Below, piece after piece: positions 1 through 11,487 of a stretch of DNA of 64,000 nucleotides. The position numbers and the translations under genes were made by a program. The DNA is from Stagonosporopsis chrysanthemi (lineage: Eukaryota > Ascomycota > Dothideomycetes > Pleosporales > Didymellaceae): NCBI GenBank assembly GCA_022560025.1, contig JAFISE010000006.1:62001-126000 (forward strand), in the 5' to 3' direction. Position 1 is the stretch's first letter. Every line of letters starts with the position of its first letter. The notes under the pieces were generated by a model, which was not told where the DNA came from, did no database searches, and worked only from the letters and a program-made list of their open reading frames with translations.

Positions 1-544
1 CGGCTGTGTCGCGGAGTATGACGTCACCCACACCGGTATGGAAAAAGGTTGGCTCGACAGCGGCGGCGCGGTCGCTAGGTTTGTTGGGGTCGGGCGAGGT
101 CATGGCACCCTCAAGGATCCAGGTCTGACGGCGCTTGTCGTGAAGCAAGCGGGGGTAGTAGTCACCCTTGTACAGATACTCGAGGATGCAGGAAAAGACC
201 TCAGGCTCCTCTGTAGGCAGGTCGATGCGTCGAGTAGCGGATTCGAAGAACTGGCCCCGCAACGCTTGCGCGAAGAACGGGGCATGTGACAGGACGTCTT
301 CGTGCGCGGCAAACAATCGCTGGTCGGGACCCACGACGATTGTCACGATGGCAGAGGTTAAACTCGGCGAGGTCGCCTCAGAGGCCATCATGGGGCTATC
401 TTTGCGCACATCCAACTGCTCGACCATCTTCTTCTGCTTCTGCTTCTGCTTCACTTCAGAAGCATCGCGAAACGATCTCTTCGGCTGTTTCTGTATCTTG
501 CCCGAACGGTCCTTTGAGCTAGCAAACGAACGTTTTCCGAACAT
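1..544 (-). CDS. BTB/POZ domain protein, C-terminus beyond the window
   Basis: Partial gene read from the ATG at 544 to the left edge (about 181 residues). The first 50 residues are basic and low in complexity, with a Lys-Gln run (KQKQKQKK) encoded by a CTT/CTG repeat at 428-453. Next comes a BTB/POZ fold: a strand segment ending in VGPDQRLFAAHEDVLSHAPFF, the usual 'sequence that must be deposited inside the cell and shields residues' pattern, then IDLPTEEPEVFSCILEYLY, the typical helix pair of fungal BTB proteins. BTB domains mediate dimerisation and can bind Cul3, but nothing here shows the partner. The start was chosen because it is the first ATG after stops in this frame; internal Met codons occur before the BTB part. 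The specific function is unknown. Confidence 0.75.
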   Translation of the reverse strand, partial: MFGKRSFASSKDRSGKIQKQPKRSFRDASEVKQKQKQKKMVEQLDVRKDSPMMASEATSPSLTSAIVTIVVGPDQRLFAAHEDVLSHAPFFAQALRGQFFESATRRIDLPTEEPEVFSCILEYLYKGDYYPRLLHDKRRQTWILEGAMTSPDPNKPSDRAAAVEPTFFHTGVGDVILRDTA

Positions 545-2896
545 TTTGACCGAAGAGGGGGATCGTAACGAGCGACAGAGAGACTTGTAAAGAGTGGACA
601 GGTTAGTTGACGCGGGCTGTGAGAAAGAGGGACCTCCGGAAGTCCTTAGATTTCGCGCTTTTCGAGGAAAAGGCACTACGTCCAAGAAACTTGGTGCGTA
701 TCTAGCACGGAGCGTGAAGATACCACACACGGATTGTCAGGTTGCGGCTTGTCGAGAGGGCGTAACGAGTGAAAGTGTGGGGGAGGCCGGTATTTATACA
801 TAGCCTTGCCAAGTTACATCCCCTGCCGCCTGTCGACGTAGCCCCAGCCAACCGGACGGCGCAGCACGCTTCATTCGTTGAGCTGGATGCGCCTGTCCAA
901 TACCAGTCGTGCATAAACATCAGGCAGCAAGGCAACGCTGCCAACAACTCCCGTCGCGGTCTGAGCGACGATTTTGGAAGTGCATGGAAGACCTGGCTTG
1001 GTTTGTTGATCGCTCTTTGGCGGGGCGCTGCGCTAAACAGAGCGACACCGGACAGCACAGCAGCAATCCTCAATCGTAGCCGCCAGCCTTGTCAGCCAGA
1101 TACCTGTGCGGTCCTCAGATTGGTCCATCTTCTCTAAGAGGTAGCGATCGGTAGGTCCAGTACATCATTGTGGCTGCAAGGTATCTCGACGCGACGCACG
1201 CGATGTAACGCGCTGCAACGCGTTATTGTCGCTCGCGGTGTCACGTTACGAGCAGTTTCATTGTCAGCCCGTATCGGGCATGGTGACTCATTCCGGCATG
1301 CCAGGCGTTGCATAGGGTTTGGTGTATGACGAGTCAAGGCACTGGTGTTGCTTGTGCGGGGCTGGCGGCGTCATTGAGGAGCTGAATCTCGCATGTGTTG
1401 AGGTTGATGTGGACTCGTTTGAGGCCGTGCTTCCGAGGTCTTCCTGGGTCGTCGTCACAAAGAAGGGTAATTCCGTTCGAACAGATGATCTGGTTGTTCT
1501 TTGGCTTCGTTGCACAATGTGACCATAATGCAATCCACAATACATCGTCTTTCAATGCTTCTCTCTTCGACTTGGCTTTTGGCTTCGTGAAGCAAGATAT
1601 GATTCGGTGGTAGTCACAGCTATGCTGAACTGTCTTCCCCAATTAAATAAAGCACACGGGCCCAGACAGCCAGCACGCACTTGTGCAGCGAGCACCTGGC
1701 CTTTCAAGGCTGTATTCCCTTTACTCATCATCAAGGAGTAGTTTCATGCTAGATATGGGGAAACATGCCTCTTTCTCCTGCTGGCTGCCCAGCAATCGAA
1801 ATAATCACCAATACTAGCGTACTGAGCGAGACATAACAGTTCTAATCATCACCGAAGTCAAGCGGCCCGTCGCCAACATTCAGTCCTGCCTGACTACACA
1901 GGAAACACAACGTCTGCGTACGTAGGAATTCTCTCCTTTTCGCAAAGTGTCCTCGAAGCTTGGGTCCAGGGATCAGAGGCTTGGCCGGTACATTTAGAGA
2001 GCAGCAAGTGAATGTTAATCAATGTTCTCAAACCTTGAGCGAGCAGATTGAAAATAGTGGTACTTGCAAAGGGGTATGCATCCAGCTCCTCAAATATAGA
2101 CACTCGGCACGCAGCAGATTCTGTTCTTCAACTACTACATGTAACGTAAATGTATACTGCCACATGCCTTGAATGAAAGGCAAGATAGGTGTCGTGTAGT
2201 ATAAAGCCTCATGGAAGAAGTGGCGGAGGATATTGACCGAATAGTACAGCAAGTAGCCGTTTCGCTTATTCGCCCACCAAGCTGGTGACAGTTGCCACTA
2301 CGATTCCAAGCACCAATAGAACGCACGTCTATACGCGAAACACAAAAACACATGATGCATGCTGCGCATGTAAAGATTTGAGCTAGACCCTGCCGCGTCA
2401 GAGGCACCGCCTTCGCAAGGCTTCCTCTTTGGGTGGTGGTGCGATTTTACTGCCCTCGGCATCAACGGCCTAGAGTGAGCCCACGGTGGGATGATGCTCA
2501 CGGCTGTCTGTTCGCTGACCGTCGCGCGCAGGAAGCGGCAAGAGAGATGCCGCCGCCGCCAAAATCTCCCCATATCAGTGCAGGGCGGTGAAACGAGATG
2601 AATTCTGTGGATTCGCCACTGATTGGGCTGGCCCACCTCTCGATCTGGTTAGGTGGAGACGCTTGGCAGGGACAGCGCCTCTCGGAAGCCGTGCCCCCTT
2701 GACAGACAAAAGTGGTGCCAGTGTCAACCAGTGCAGATCCGGGCTCCAGCAATCTGTAATTTAATCCACCTCCTGCACGTCTTTTTGCCTCTTCACTCCA
2801 CTGCACTCTCACGACACCTCAACCACCTGATCACCTGATCACCTTGGCAGTCGCCCATTCCTTCGGATATTTGCTTTGTTGTTGCAAGCGAACAGA
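545..2896. other. Intergenic, no gene recognised
   Basis: About 2.35 kb upstream of both the BTB gene (-) and ERG25 (+). Open frames are short, overlap on both strands and look random. Near 2829-2843 there is a small direct repeat (CCTGATCA twice). The stretch next to 2700-2890 is C/T-rich, as expected of a fungal promoter and leader. Confidence 0.6.
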
Positions 2897-2941
2897 ATGT
2901 ACGTCTCCGAAACTGCCCGATGGCGAATCGCAGCAATCTGA
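2897..2941 (+). promoter_or_regulatory. Upstream ORF 1 in the ERG25 leader
   Basis: A 14-codon ATG-to-TGA frame that ends 37 nt before the ERG25 start. It is visible directly. A regulatory role is inferred only from its position. Confidence 0.3.
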
Positions 2942-2973
2942 CGGGCGCAACAGGAACTCTACCGCCGTTCTGA
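2920..2973 (+). promoter_or_regulatory. Upstream ORF 2 in the ERG25 leader
   Basis: A 17-codon frame (MANRSNLTGATGTLPPF) that overlaps uORF 1 in another frame and stops 5 nt before the ERG25 ATG. It could alternatively be a remnant of an older N-terminus, but no splice joins it to the ERG25 frame. Confidence 0.35.
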
Positions 2974-2978
2974 CGCCA

Positions 2979-3923
2979 ATGGCGCAGGACACCTACTGGG
3001 GCTCGTTTGAGGAGATCTCCAAGTACAATGTCTCACTCGGCTACTTCGAGAAGATGTGGCTGGCCTGGTACACATGGATGGGCAACGATGTTTTGGCCAC
3101 TGGAATCATGTCCTTCGTGATCCACGAAGTCCTTTACTTTGGACGGTCGCTGCCATGGATCATTATCGATACGCTCCCCATGTTCAGGAAGTACAAGATC
3201 CAGGCGGTTCGTAGACCCCATGCCCTTTGAGAATCCCGCAATACTGACATGAAGCAGGACAAGATTCCCACCGCTTGGGAGCAGTTGCAATGCGCACTTC
3301 TCGTCCTCTTGTCGCATTTCACCGTCGAGCTCCCTCAGATCTGGCTGTTCCACCCCATGTGCCAGTACTTCGGCCTCGAGACCAGCGTCCCATTCCCACC
3401 TCTCTACAAGATGGCCTATCAGATCGCCATATTCTTTGTTATGGAGGACGCATGGCATTACTGGGCTCACCGTCTGATGCACTCCAGTTCATACCTTTAC
3501 AAAAACGTCCACAAGATCCACCACCAGTACTCCGCTCCTTTCGGTCTGGCTGCTGAATACGCCTCTCCTATCGAAGTCATGGTTCTCGGTTTCGGCACCG
3601 TCGGATGCCCCATTGTTTGGTGCGCCATCACCAAGGACCTTCACATCCTCACCATGTACTGCTGGATCGTCCTCCGACTGTTTCAGGCCATCGATGCACA
3701 CAGTGGCTACGAGTTCCCCTGGAGCCTGCACCACTTCCTTCCTTTCTGGGCTGGCGCAGAGCACCACGATGTCCACCACGAGAAGTTCATTGGTAACTAC
3801 GCCAGCAGCTTCAGGTGGTGGGACTTCTGTCTCGATACCGAGGCTGGGGCTGAGGCTTCAAAGGCCAGGAGGGAGAAGAAGCTGGCCAAGGCCAAGGCTC
3901 TCGCGGCGAGGAAGGCTCAGTAG
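2979..3923 (+). CDS. ERG25: C-4 methylsterol oxidase (sterol desaturase superfamily)
   Basis: Exons 2979-3206 and 3258-3923; 297 residues after removal of a 51-nt intron (GTTCGT...AAGCAG, branch ACTGAC). The enzyme removes the C-4 methyl groups of 4,4-dimethylzymosterol in ergosterol synthesis, in the ER membrane, together with Erg26/Erg27/Erg28. The sequence shows the di-iron histidine boxes HRLMH, HKIHH and HHDVHH, and the family segments 'NDVLATGIMSFV', 'FHPMCQYFG' and 'IGNYASSFRWWDFCLDTE'. The length is close to yeast Erg25 (309). The C-terminus is Lys/Ala-rich. I chose the ATG at 2979 because upstream in-frame sequence has no ATG and because MAQDTYWGSFEEISKYN fits the usual short N-terminus. 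Two overlapping uORFs precede it. Confidence 0.93.
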
Positions 3924-4499
3924 ACGAGGTGCACTCGACGAGAAGGCAAAGCTACAAATGATGTGTTGTGTTGATGAGGACGATTTCATGATGGTTTCAG
4001 CCATCTTCGAGCAGGAGCTGACACGCTCTTGAACGAGGATTTGCAGTTGACATGGGTTTGGCGTTTGGGTAAGAGGGCTGCAACGCATATACCACTGGGT
4101 GGTAACCTTAGAATGTTCGGTCTCGGTAATGGCAGATGTAAATACGTAGGATGACGGGGTCTCGTAGACAGCCCCCCATATCTAATAATGTTACAATCGT
4201 TCTACCTTCATTACCATCTGCTCCTAATGTTGTGCGTCTATAAAAGTTCCAAAGACCGGTCGAAATCAAACCGCGGTGACTGCAGTTTTCAAATGGCCAT
4301 TCATTCTACGTGCTTCACTACATCACGGTTGCGTGTATTTTGGATGGCGATGCGGCTGCAGTATATCACTTGGCAGTGGATTAGGTCACGTGAGGCGCGA
4401 AGCGCGTCGGCGTTGCAAGCTGCAGGCCGACTTTCTTTGAAGCAACCTCCTCAGCGCGCCCAACTTCACATCCAGGTTCTCCACTCACCAAACGTCACG

Positions 4500-5908
4500 A
4501 TGAGCTCGCAACGATCAAGCGTCGTCCCGCAGGACTTCCTTGCGCGAATCAGATATTCCAATGCGCTCCCTCCTCCGCCTTGTCCCCCCAAGCTGCTCGA
4601 CATCCCCAACACTGGTCTTTCGAGCGGACAATACACATCCGCCAGTTTCGCCTCAAGGCTCGCACGGGAGCAGCCGTTAAATATAGAAGCTGATGCTGAG
4701 CTTGGAATGCCCATCGACCTGGTGGGTATTCCCAAGGTGTTCGATGGAGATGAATCTGGTGAGAGAACGAACAGCGCGCAAGCGCGCAACGACGACTGAC
4801 GCGTTGTACAGCTATAAATGCCATGGCCCACCCACCGCCGTTATGCCCTGCCGATCGAGCGCTGATGCGACCACCCAATGCGCTTGGGAAGTCACACAGC
4901 AATGCTACAGGCACTTCCTTTTTGCGACGTACAGAGTACATAACCTCAAGCACGACCGGCGGTTCGAAGTTTGAGTCAAGCAATTCGTCGAACACGATGC
5001 GCGTACGAAGGAAGCGCAAGCTTCAAGACACTTCCGTGGATGACCCCCTCAACATCTCCAGACACATCCTTAAGGGCTTCAATCTTGCGTATCCCTCCGA
5101 CGCCTATAACGGGCAAGACAACGCCGAGAACATACGAGCAGCAGAGATCTCGGCGGAGGAGAGGCAAGCTTGGAACAAGCCTAAGCACCATAGCAACCCC
5201 AATCTGAAGCTGCTGGACTCATACCCACTGCTGCCGGATTGGGATGCTACGACAGACTTAGGCGGATACGTGATGTTCAAGTACCACGGTGCCCCAGTCA
5301 ATAATCCTCTCGATTCTTCATACGACCCCCGTCTTGACGTGGCGCTCTTCCGTCCTCTAGGCATGTCGATCAAGGACCAGGAATTATACATGCAAGAGAC
5401 GGAGGCACAGAAAGACGACCCCACAGCACCAGCGCCCACACAGAGATTTCACTACGAATTCTTCCTCCCTGGTGGCACAGAACGAGTCCATGATATCCAG
5501 CGCAACTTCACAACCAACGACCCCAACTCAGAAGACATCACCTTCGATGACGAAGGCGAAGACGACGAAGGCCGCCCGCGCAAGTTGTTCAGATACAATT
5601 ACATTCGCACATACGAGACCGCGTCACAAGCCAAGTGCGAAGACCGCTACGGCGACGTCGTTGCAATGGCCCTACATGACCCTGAGAAGCACAGGGCGGA
5701 GACTCTTCGCAGTACGAAGCTGCAAAAGGCGGCGTACTTCTATCCGATCGTCCAAAAGACGAGCATCAGGCCGCGGAGGCCGGGGCATGTCGAGATGGTC
5801 GAGGAACACCAGCGGGTTGATGCCATTGAGGTGGCGGGCAAAGAGCCAGAGAACGAGAGCGAGAAAAGAGAGTCGTTCAGGAAGCAGGCCGAGCCTGTGG
5901 AGGCGTGA
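4500..5908 (+). CDS. PAF1: RNA polymerase II-associated factor Paf1
   Basis: Exons 4500-4758 and 4812-5908 (intron 53 nt, GTGAGA...TACAG, CTGAC branch); 451 residues. Paf1 is a core subunit of the Paf1 complex (Paf1, Ctr9, Leo1, Rtf1, Cdc73), which travels with elongating RNA polymerase II and supports histone H2B ubiquitylation and H3K4 methylation. The N-terminus has the family start 'QDFLARIRYSNALPPPPCPPK', followed by 'ELGMPIDLVGIPKVFDGD', the shared pattern of Paf1 N-termini. Further on come 'LLPDWDATTDLGGYVMFK' and a central beta/alpha region with 'RKLFRYNYIRTYET'. The last 60 residues are charged and Glu-rich, as is common. The gene sits convergent to the kinesin gene, 440 bp away. Confidence 0.9.
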
Positions 5909-6350
5909 GGGTGCGACGGGTGTGGGCTGGGCAGTCTTTGGTAGCATAGCGTGGCGTTGGCGAGGAAGATTGTAAAGTATGTATCTGCATGTAATTCGCA
6001 CAGATTGTGGACTTCCATTTATGATACAAGACCCAGCAGCAATTTGCGTCAACATGCTTATCGCTTTCTGAGGAGTGAAAAGACACTTTGCAACATGCTC
6101 GTTTCTGTTCGTAGACAACTACTTCACTCTCTCGATGGTTCACAATGATCCAGTCGGAGGTGTTTGCAAGGAGGAAGGACAATACATTATGCACAAAGTG
6201 CTATCCAAAGGGGGCTAAACAAAAGCCCATCGTGACTGACCCGAGATTTGAGAAAAGAGGAGGAAAGACTCGGGAGGAAAATGCCAGTCCAAAGAACCCA
6301 AACGCCAATCATGAGTCGTAAAGAAACAGCAAAAGCAGAACACCAAAGCC
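5909..6350. other. Convergent intergenic spacer
   Basis: 3' flanks of PAF1 (+) and the kinesin gene (-). No further gene recognised. Confidence 0.6.
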
Positions 6351-8701
6351 TCAGTCATCCAAGCCGAAGTACCTGCTCTCAGGATCCTCCCACTTTTTCG
6401 TCTTCAGTATCCTCATCTTCTTGATCGGACTCGCGCTCCTCCCCATCGCCTCGCGCTCAAGCAGCTCAATCTTCGCCTTGAGCACCTCGTTTTCTCTCTC
6501 CAACTCCTCGTTTCTCTCCTTTACCTCTGGGTCTGGGTCTTCGTAGACCTTCACCGGCTCTTCGAGACGCATCTGCGCCTTTGTTGCCTTGATGACCACA
6601 TCGATTTTAGAGTCGAGATGTGCCTGCTGATTGTCCTGCTCATTGTCGAGAGTCGCTTGCCATCTGCGGCGTTCTTGGTCGACGGCGGTTTCCATCTCGA
6701 GATAGCACTCGTCCCGAATCTCCTGCTCGAGAGTGGCCATCCGGTCTTCTGCTGCGGCCCAAGACTGCTCTGCGGCTTTGCGACGGGCGGTCTCTTCTGA
6801 CAGGCGTAGGGCGAAGATGGAGAGCTCCTGCTGGAGACGGGAAATTTCTGCGGAGGAAGTTTCCAGCTCATCGAGTAGCGCCGAGGGTGTGCTGCGTCCG
6901 GAGCAGGCAGTACCTGGACGTAGGCCAGTGGGGAGAGTTGCCGTGTAGGAGGGTGTTCGAGGAACAGTCACTTCGCGAGCAAGGGCGGAATAGCGCAAGA
7001 TCTGGGATGTTGCGTTGTAGTCACCTTGTGCATCGGCTGTTACAACCATGATGGATTTCTGAGGTGCTATGTGCTGTGTGGACCGTAAAGTGGATGGGAA
7101 AGAGTTGGAGAAGAGAAGCTCGGTAAGCTTGCACTGGCGAAAGGGAACAACATTCTACGGATACGTTAGTAGTGGATTGACCATGAGAATGAGCAGTCCA
7201 TACCTTTGAGCCTTCCTGGTGGTCAGCCTGCATCTGCATACATTGCCCGAGATACATGAGTGACTCGTTGATTTTGCCAGCTTCAGCCAGTGTAGAGCCA
7301 GCTGTCTTCGCATTACGTGCACGCTCAGATCCAGCGAGGTCAACGATGCTCAATGCACTACTCGACCATGGGCCTTTGTTTTGCGCATCACGCTTCTTGA
7401 CCTCAACACAGAAGAAACCGTGGCTGCGAGAACTGACAGCATTACTTCCGGTACCAGCAACCTTGCGCTCCATGAGACCGGTTTCCAGAACCATTAAAGC
7501 CTCCTCAAAGCTGCCACAGATGATCTTCGTTAACCCGGCAACTACTTTGCGATCAGGGCTCTGCTCTGTGCTCTTGAACAACAAGGCTCGGCGCTTGATA
7601 TTGGGATTTCTGCTCTTCATGACATTGCCAGTGAGGAGATCAAATATCCGGTCGTTGTAAACCTCGTACATCGAGATGACGATGGCGTACTCAGCCGTAG
7701 GGTCGGCGGGGATTTGGGTGTCGGCAACGGACGGTGCTTGAGGTAGGGTTGAAGGTCGGGGAATCTTGTTCGATCGAGGCGCGCCTTGTGAGACATAACT
7801 ACAGTCCTTTTTCGCACGTGAGTCGAAGCTCGCAGTCGATCGTGAGAAGCTGGAGAGTGTCGCATTGACAGGATGAACAGAGTGAACATTTGCACTGGGG
7901 CGATTTGAGAAAGTAGCTCGCAGAGCAGGATACAAAGTTTTAGATGTCACCAGATGAGAAGGCGAAGACGAGGAAAGTTAGAGACACATGAAAGAAAAAG
8001 AACATCAAAAGAGTAGACTTACAGGTGCAGGTGTGTTTGCTCTCGATGGGAACCGTTCTGACTGATTGTCCCCGTACATGGAATCCAGATACGCAGAAGC
8101 AGTGAACATGTTAGCTTCAGACACGTCTGCTGCAGCTAGAGACGAGAATGCTGGGGCGCCGTAGAACGATTGTACGAGCTGTTCCTCGCAACTCTGAAAC
8201 AGTGCGTCGAGCGTCATCTGAACAAGGCCGCGCTGCGACTTGGTCCCAAGAATGGTATGGCTCTGATACGGTATTAGCACGCAAAACGATCATGCTGACG
8301 CAATTTGCCTGTACCTTTCCAGATCCCGTTACACCCAGGGTTGCCAACAATCCATCTCGACCGTGATGTCCAGGTGCGCCCAGCACTCCTTCGATCATAG
8401 GCACAATGCCCGTCCCCCGGAAGATATCCATCTGGCGCGCATCCTCCTCGAAGACTTGTGTGAAGGCGAATCTCTCGACTGCGCGCTTGCGGTTGTCATG
8501 GACCAGCGGCCTAACAGTGATATGTGTGGGGTGGCTGTCATCGCGTTCTTCGACTGTGAGGAAGCGGGAAGTCGCCGAGTGGGACGGGCGCAGGCGCAGG
8601 TAAACGTCGAACAGGGCGCTCGATGGCCGCGGTGGAGGTTCCATTGCCATCATGAGCGACTTCGGTGGGGAGTTCGGAGGTGTCGTCGACATTTGTGACA
8701 C
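6351..8701 (-). CDS. Kinesin motor protein, kinesin-6-like
   Basis: Exon 1 8315-8701, exon 2 8023-8262, a third exon ending at 7204, and last exon 6351-7154. Introns 8263-8314 (52 nt) and 7155-7203 (49 nt, perfect TACTAAC branch) are clear. The junction between exon 2 (donor GTAAGT at 8022) and exon 3 is not: the only in-frame acceptors (for example AACAAG before 7764) are weak. The motor has the P-loop GVTGSGKSHT, 'YEVYNDRIFDLL', switch I NAVSSRSH, switch II VDLAGSE, and 'VPFRQCKLTELLFSN'. The long insert between P-loop and YEVYNDRIFDLL resembles kinesin-6 (KIF20/KIF23), which acts on the central spindle. A coiled coil follows (about the last 200 residues), then a basic tail ending in RYFGLDD. 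Upstream of exon 1 the leader is short. The family is certain; the subfamily is inferred. Confidence 0.85.
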
Positions 8702-9028
8702 CGGAGTTGGACTTCGATAATATGCAGCTCGTGCCTGTTGCCGTGAGCAAACATGCGGCGCGACAAGGTTGCTGGGGAAACCACGCGTCGCGTGCGCGCC
8801 TTCCCCACGTTACTGGGAGCTGTCCATATCACTCGACACTGTCACTTTTTCAAGGCCTGGTTCCCTCGCTACGTTTAATGAATTATCTTCAACAGTATTA
8901 GTAGATTCGTCAGGAATGGCACAAGAGGAGTCATAGGCGATAAATGGAAAGAAAAAAGGGTCTTCCGGCCCTTCTTTGACTGTTCGTCAATTAACATAGT
9001 ATATCTCTAGCTGCTCATATGAAGCACT

Positions 9029-10838
9029 CTATCTTCCAAACACATCGAGGTTGTTGGCATTGATGAGATCCATGCCCTCCTTCCTCCACGTGTCAGCCTC
9101 AACATGGCTTGTAACGTTCGCATCAAAGACATAGTCCAGGGGATTTGCGTTATCGTACGCTGGCCACAGCTCCTCTGTACCATTCCACGCGCCGCCCTCA
9201 CGCCACGAGTTTGGATCCAAATCGCTGACGAAACTGACCCAGCTACTGCTCATGAACCTACTTAGATTCTGATAACTTTGTGTCCTGTTCTCGAAAGGTG
9301 GGGTCGCAACGGGCAGGTATCCTACACCCAACAGGTTGTTGAAAACAAAGGACACTTCTTGGAAGTGGGTGACTCCGATAGTGGGCGGAAGGCCGGCGGG
9401 GATGGCGTTGAAGCGGTAGCAGTACGCAGAGACCCCTGCAGCAGCCCAGGTCTGGCAGGTCAGTCTTCTCAGCGCAATGAATACCTGATCGCCGAAGTAG
9501 CTCGCCGAGCGGCGGAACTGCGCACCGTATGGTGGGCCTGGGCGTGCGTCTCCGAGATTTGCTATCACGTTGACTGAGGGGTCATCAGGGTAGGCTTCGA
9601 GGAGCTGCTTCGCGAGCTGAGCTGGAATGGCGCGGTCGCCTGTTGTCATGAAGGTGTACAGGTCCTCGGTGGTGTTGACGGGTGATGGGGAGAAAGCAGT
9701 CCCCTCGTCGCTATTTGCGCCACTGATGATGGGGACGTGGACAAACTCGCCGTTTGCCATCTGGGTTGAAGTGCGCTTCTGGATGAAATCGCCGTCCAGC
9801 ACTGGCATGAACTCGGTGGTGTTCAGAGCAAGGCTCGTGACGTTGATCGCGGCGTTGTATTGCTCAGCAGACAGCCCACGCAGGCAATCAAGCTGCGAAG
9901 TAGCGTTGGCGCAGGGCGTGCGGCTGACAATTGCGTTGTACCACTCGGCATACTCCAAAGGATCATTGAGGTGGTTAAAGTGAACAGGGTTGCCGGATTG
10001 CATGATGGCGCCACGGAAGAGTTTGTCGTCCCGCCCACGGTAAGCTGTGAGTTGAAAACCTACAGATCCAGCTCCCGCGCTCTCGCCGAGAATGGTCACT
10101 CGCTCTGGGTCACCTTCCTCTGTCAGCGTGTAACGGTATCCTTTCGTCGGGACAGCTCACCACCAAAGGCCTCAATGTTGTCTTGAACCCACTGTAACGC
10201 CAATCGCTGGTCGCGCAATCCAAGGTTCATCTCTCCTGACTCCTTGATCTCCTCACTTCCAGCCAGGAAGCCCCAAGCACTAAGGCGGTAGTTGATGCTT
10301 ACCCCGATGACAGGCTTGCCAATCTTGACAGAATTTGCAACCATGAAGGAGAGGTTGTAGCGTTGGTCTATTCCGCTTCCCATGTAGTAGCCACCCCCAT
10401 GGATCCAGAAAGCGACAGGAAGCTTCTCGTTTTCGCAACCGGCAGGTCGAACGACATTGGCATAGAGGCAGTCTTCTGAAACGGGATAGCCCCATTGGTC
10501 AGATCCATAGCCATAGCACTGTCCAGTGTCAGCGCACATTTTTGCCCAGGATCGTTGTATGTTTAGTGAGTGAGAAGGCGTACCGCACTAGAGTATTGCG
10601 TAGCGGGCTTCGCTCCGCTCCAGCTTTGGTTCAAACCGGCAGGGTTTCTGAACCTCAAGTTACCAACAGGAGGCTGCGCGTATGGTATACCGAGGAAGTG
10701 ATCCAAGTTATATTCGGGCGAGTGAACGCCCTGGTAGGTGCCATTCTTCACGCACGCAGTTGGGCCGGTGGCATGGGTCGGTGCACAGCTTGCAATGCTG
10801 GCGCACAGCGAGAGTACAAAGACTGCCTTGTGCATCAT
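9029..10838 (-). CDS. Secreted type-B carboxylesterase/lipase
   Basis: Exons 10584-10838, 10161-10518 and 9029-10119; introns 65 and 41 nt; 567 residues. An alpha/beta hydrolase that cleaves carboxylic esters. Residues 1-18 or so (MMHKAVFVLSLCASIASC) are a signal peptide, so the product is probably secreted. The oxyanion-hole segment is 'WIHGGGYYMGSG'. The nucleophile elbow is GESAGAGS, the acidic residue lies in 'SGANSDEG', and the catalytic His is probably in 'GVTHFQEVSFVFNN'. The conserved 'SEDCLYANVVRP' follows intron 1, as in other fungal members. Many N-glycosylation sequons (NAT, NTT, NRT, NGT) fit extracellular life. The substrate cannot be read from the sequence. The 41-nt second intron is unusually short; read through, it hits no stop for some distance but loses the frame. 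Confidence 0.9.
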
Positions 10839-10895
10839 GTTGTGAGTACACTGAGAGGTGAGAGGGCAGCAAGTGATTGCATGACGGCGGCCTGC

Positions 10896-11222
10896 TCAAG
10901 ATTTATGTGCTTTCTTGAGCTTAGCAAGAGCCCTGGCCCTTAAGTCGCGCATGTCGATCAAGAATTGTAAGTTCTCCACAGACTCCGACGGCTCCGTAGC
11001 CTCGATGACGGACTTTGTCACCCATTCAGGAACACGAACCGTCCGCGGCTCAAGCTTCGGCGGGGAATACGCCATGGCTAGCATGGCTGAGTCGTGCGGG
11101 ATGTGGGGAAACGATCTTAGTAGGGTCTGTGATAGGTTGTGAAAGTGCCGACATTCACCCATCGGCAGAATAGCATCATTTCGAGCTTGCGGAGGACTTG
11201 CGGGGCGTCTGGGGAAGAACAT
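10896..11222 (-). CDS. Small hypothetical protein
   Basis: Single-exon frame of 108 codons, 57 nt upstream of the carboxylesterase start on the same strand. The C-terminal half, with 'RTVRVPEWVTKSVIEATEP' and 'LIDMRDLRARALAKLKKAHK', has coding-like composition and would form amphipathic helices. The N-terminal part is less convincing; translation might start at an internal Met such as the one in 'MLAMAYSPPKLEPR'. No family recognised. It could be a real small gene or a chance frame. Confidence 0.4.
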   Translation of the reverse strand: MFFPRRPASPPQARNDAILPMGECRHFHNLSQTLLRSFPHIPHDSAMLAMAYSPPKLEPRTVRVPEWVTKSVIEATEPSESVENLQFLIDMRDLRARALAKLKKAHKS

Positions 11223-11487
11223 GGGCTACGGCAGTTGTGACGGCAGCTTTCCGAAGTAAGGATTCTCTGCCATGACTTGTTTTGGCACATTTGCGTTACT
11301 CAACATGACTTGAATTATCCGGTATATTCCTTGACTTATCGAGAGAGTGCGTACAGAGCGGTGAGGATAACATCATGTGCTTGATATGTGTGCAAAGTGC
11401 TGTGTACCTGAATCCCGCTTTTTAGGTGAATGACTTTCGTTTAGTCTACTGTCCCAGCATCGTTGACTGAATCCGTATGCTAGCGCC

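Noticed and set aside
2899..2987. Intron in the ERG25 leader (GTACGT donor, GCGCAG acceptor)
   Set aside because: The splice would create an ATG in the wrong frame and remove the ERG25 start; unspliced reading is simpler.
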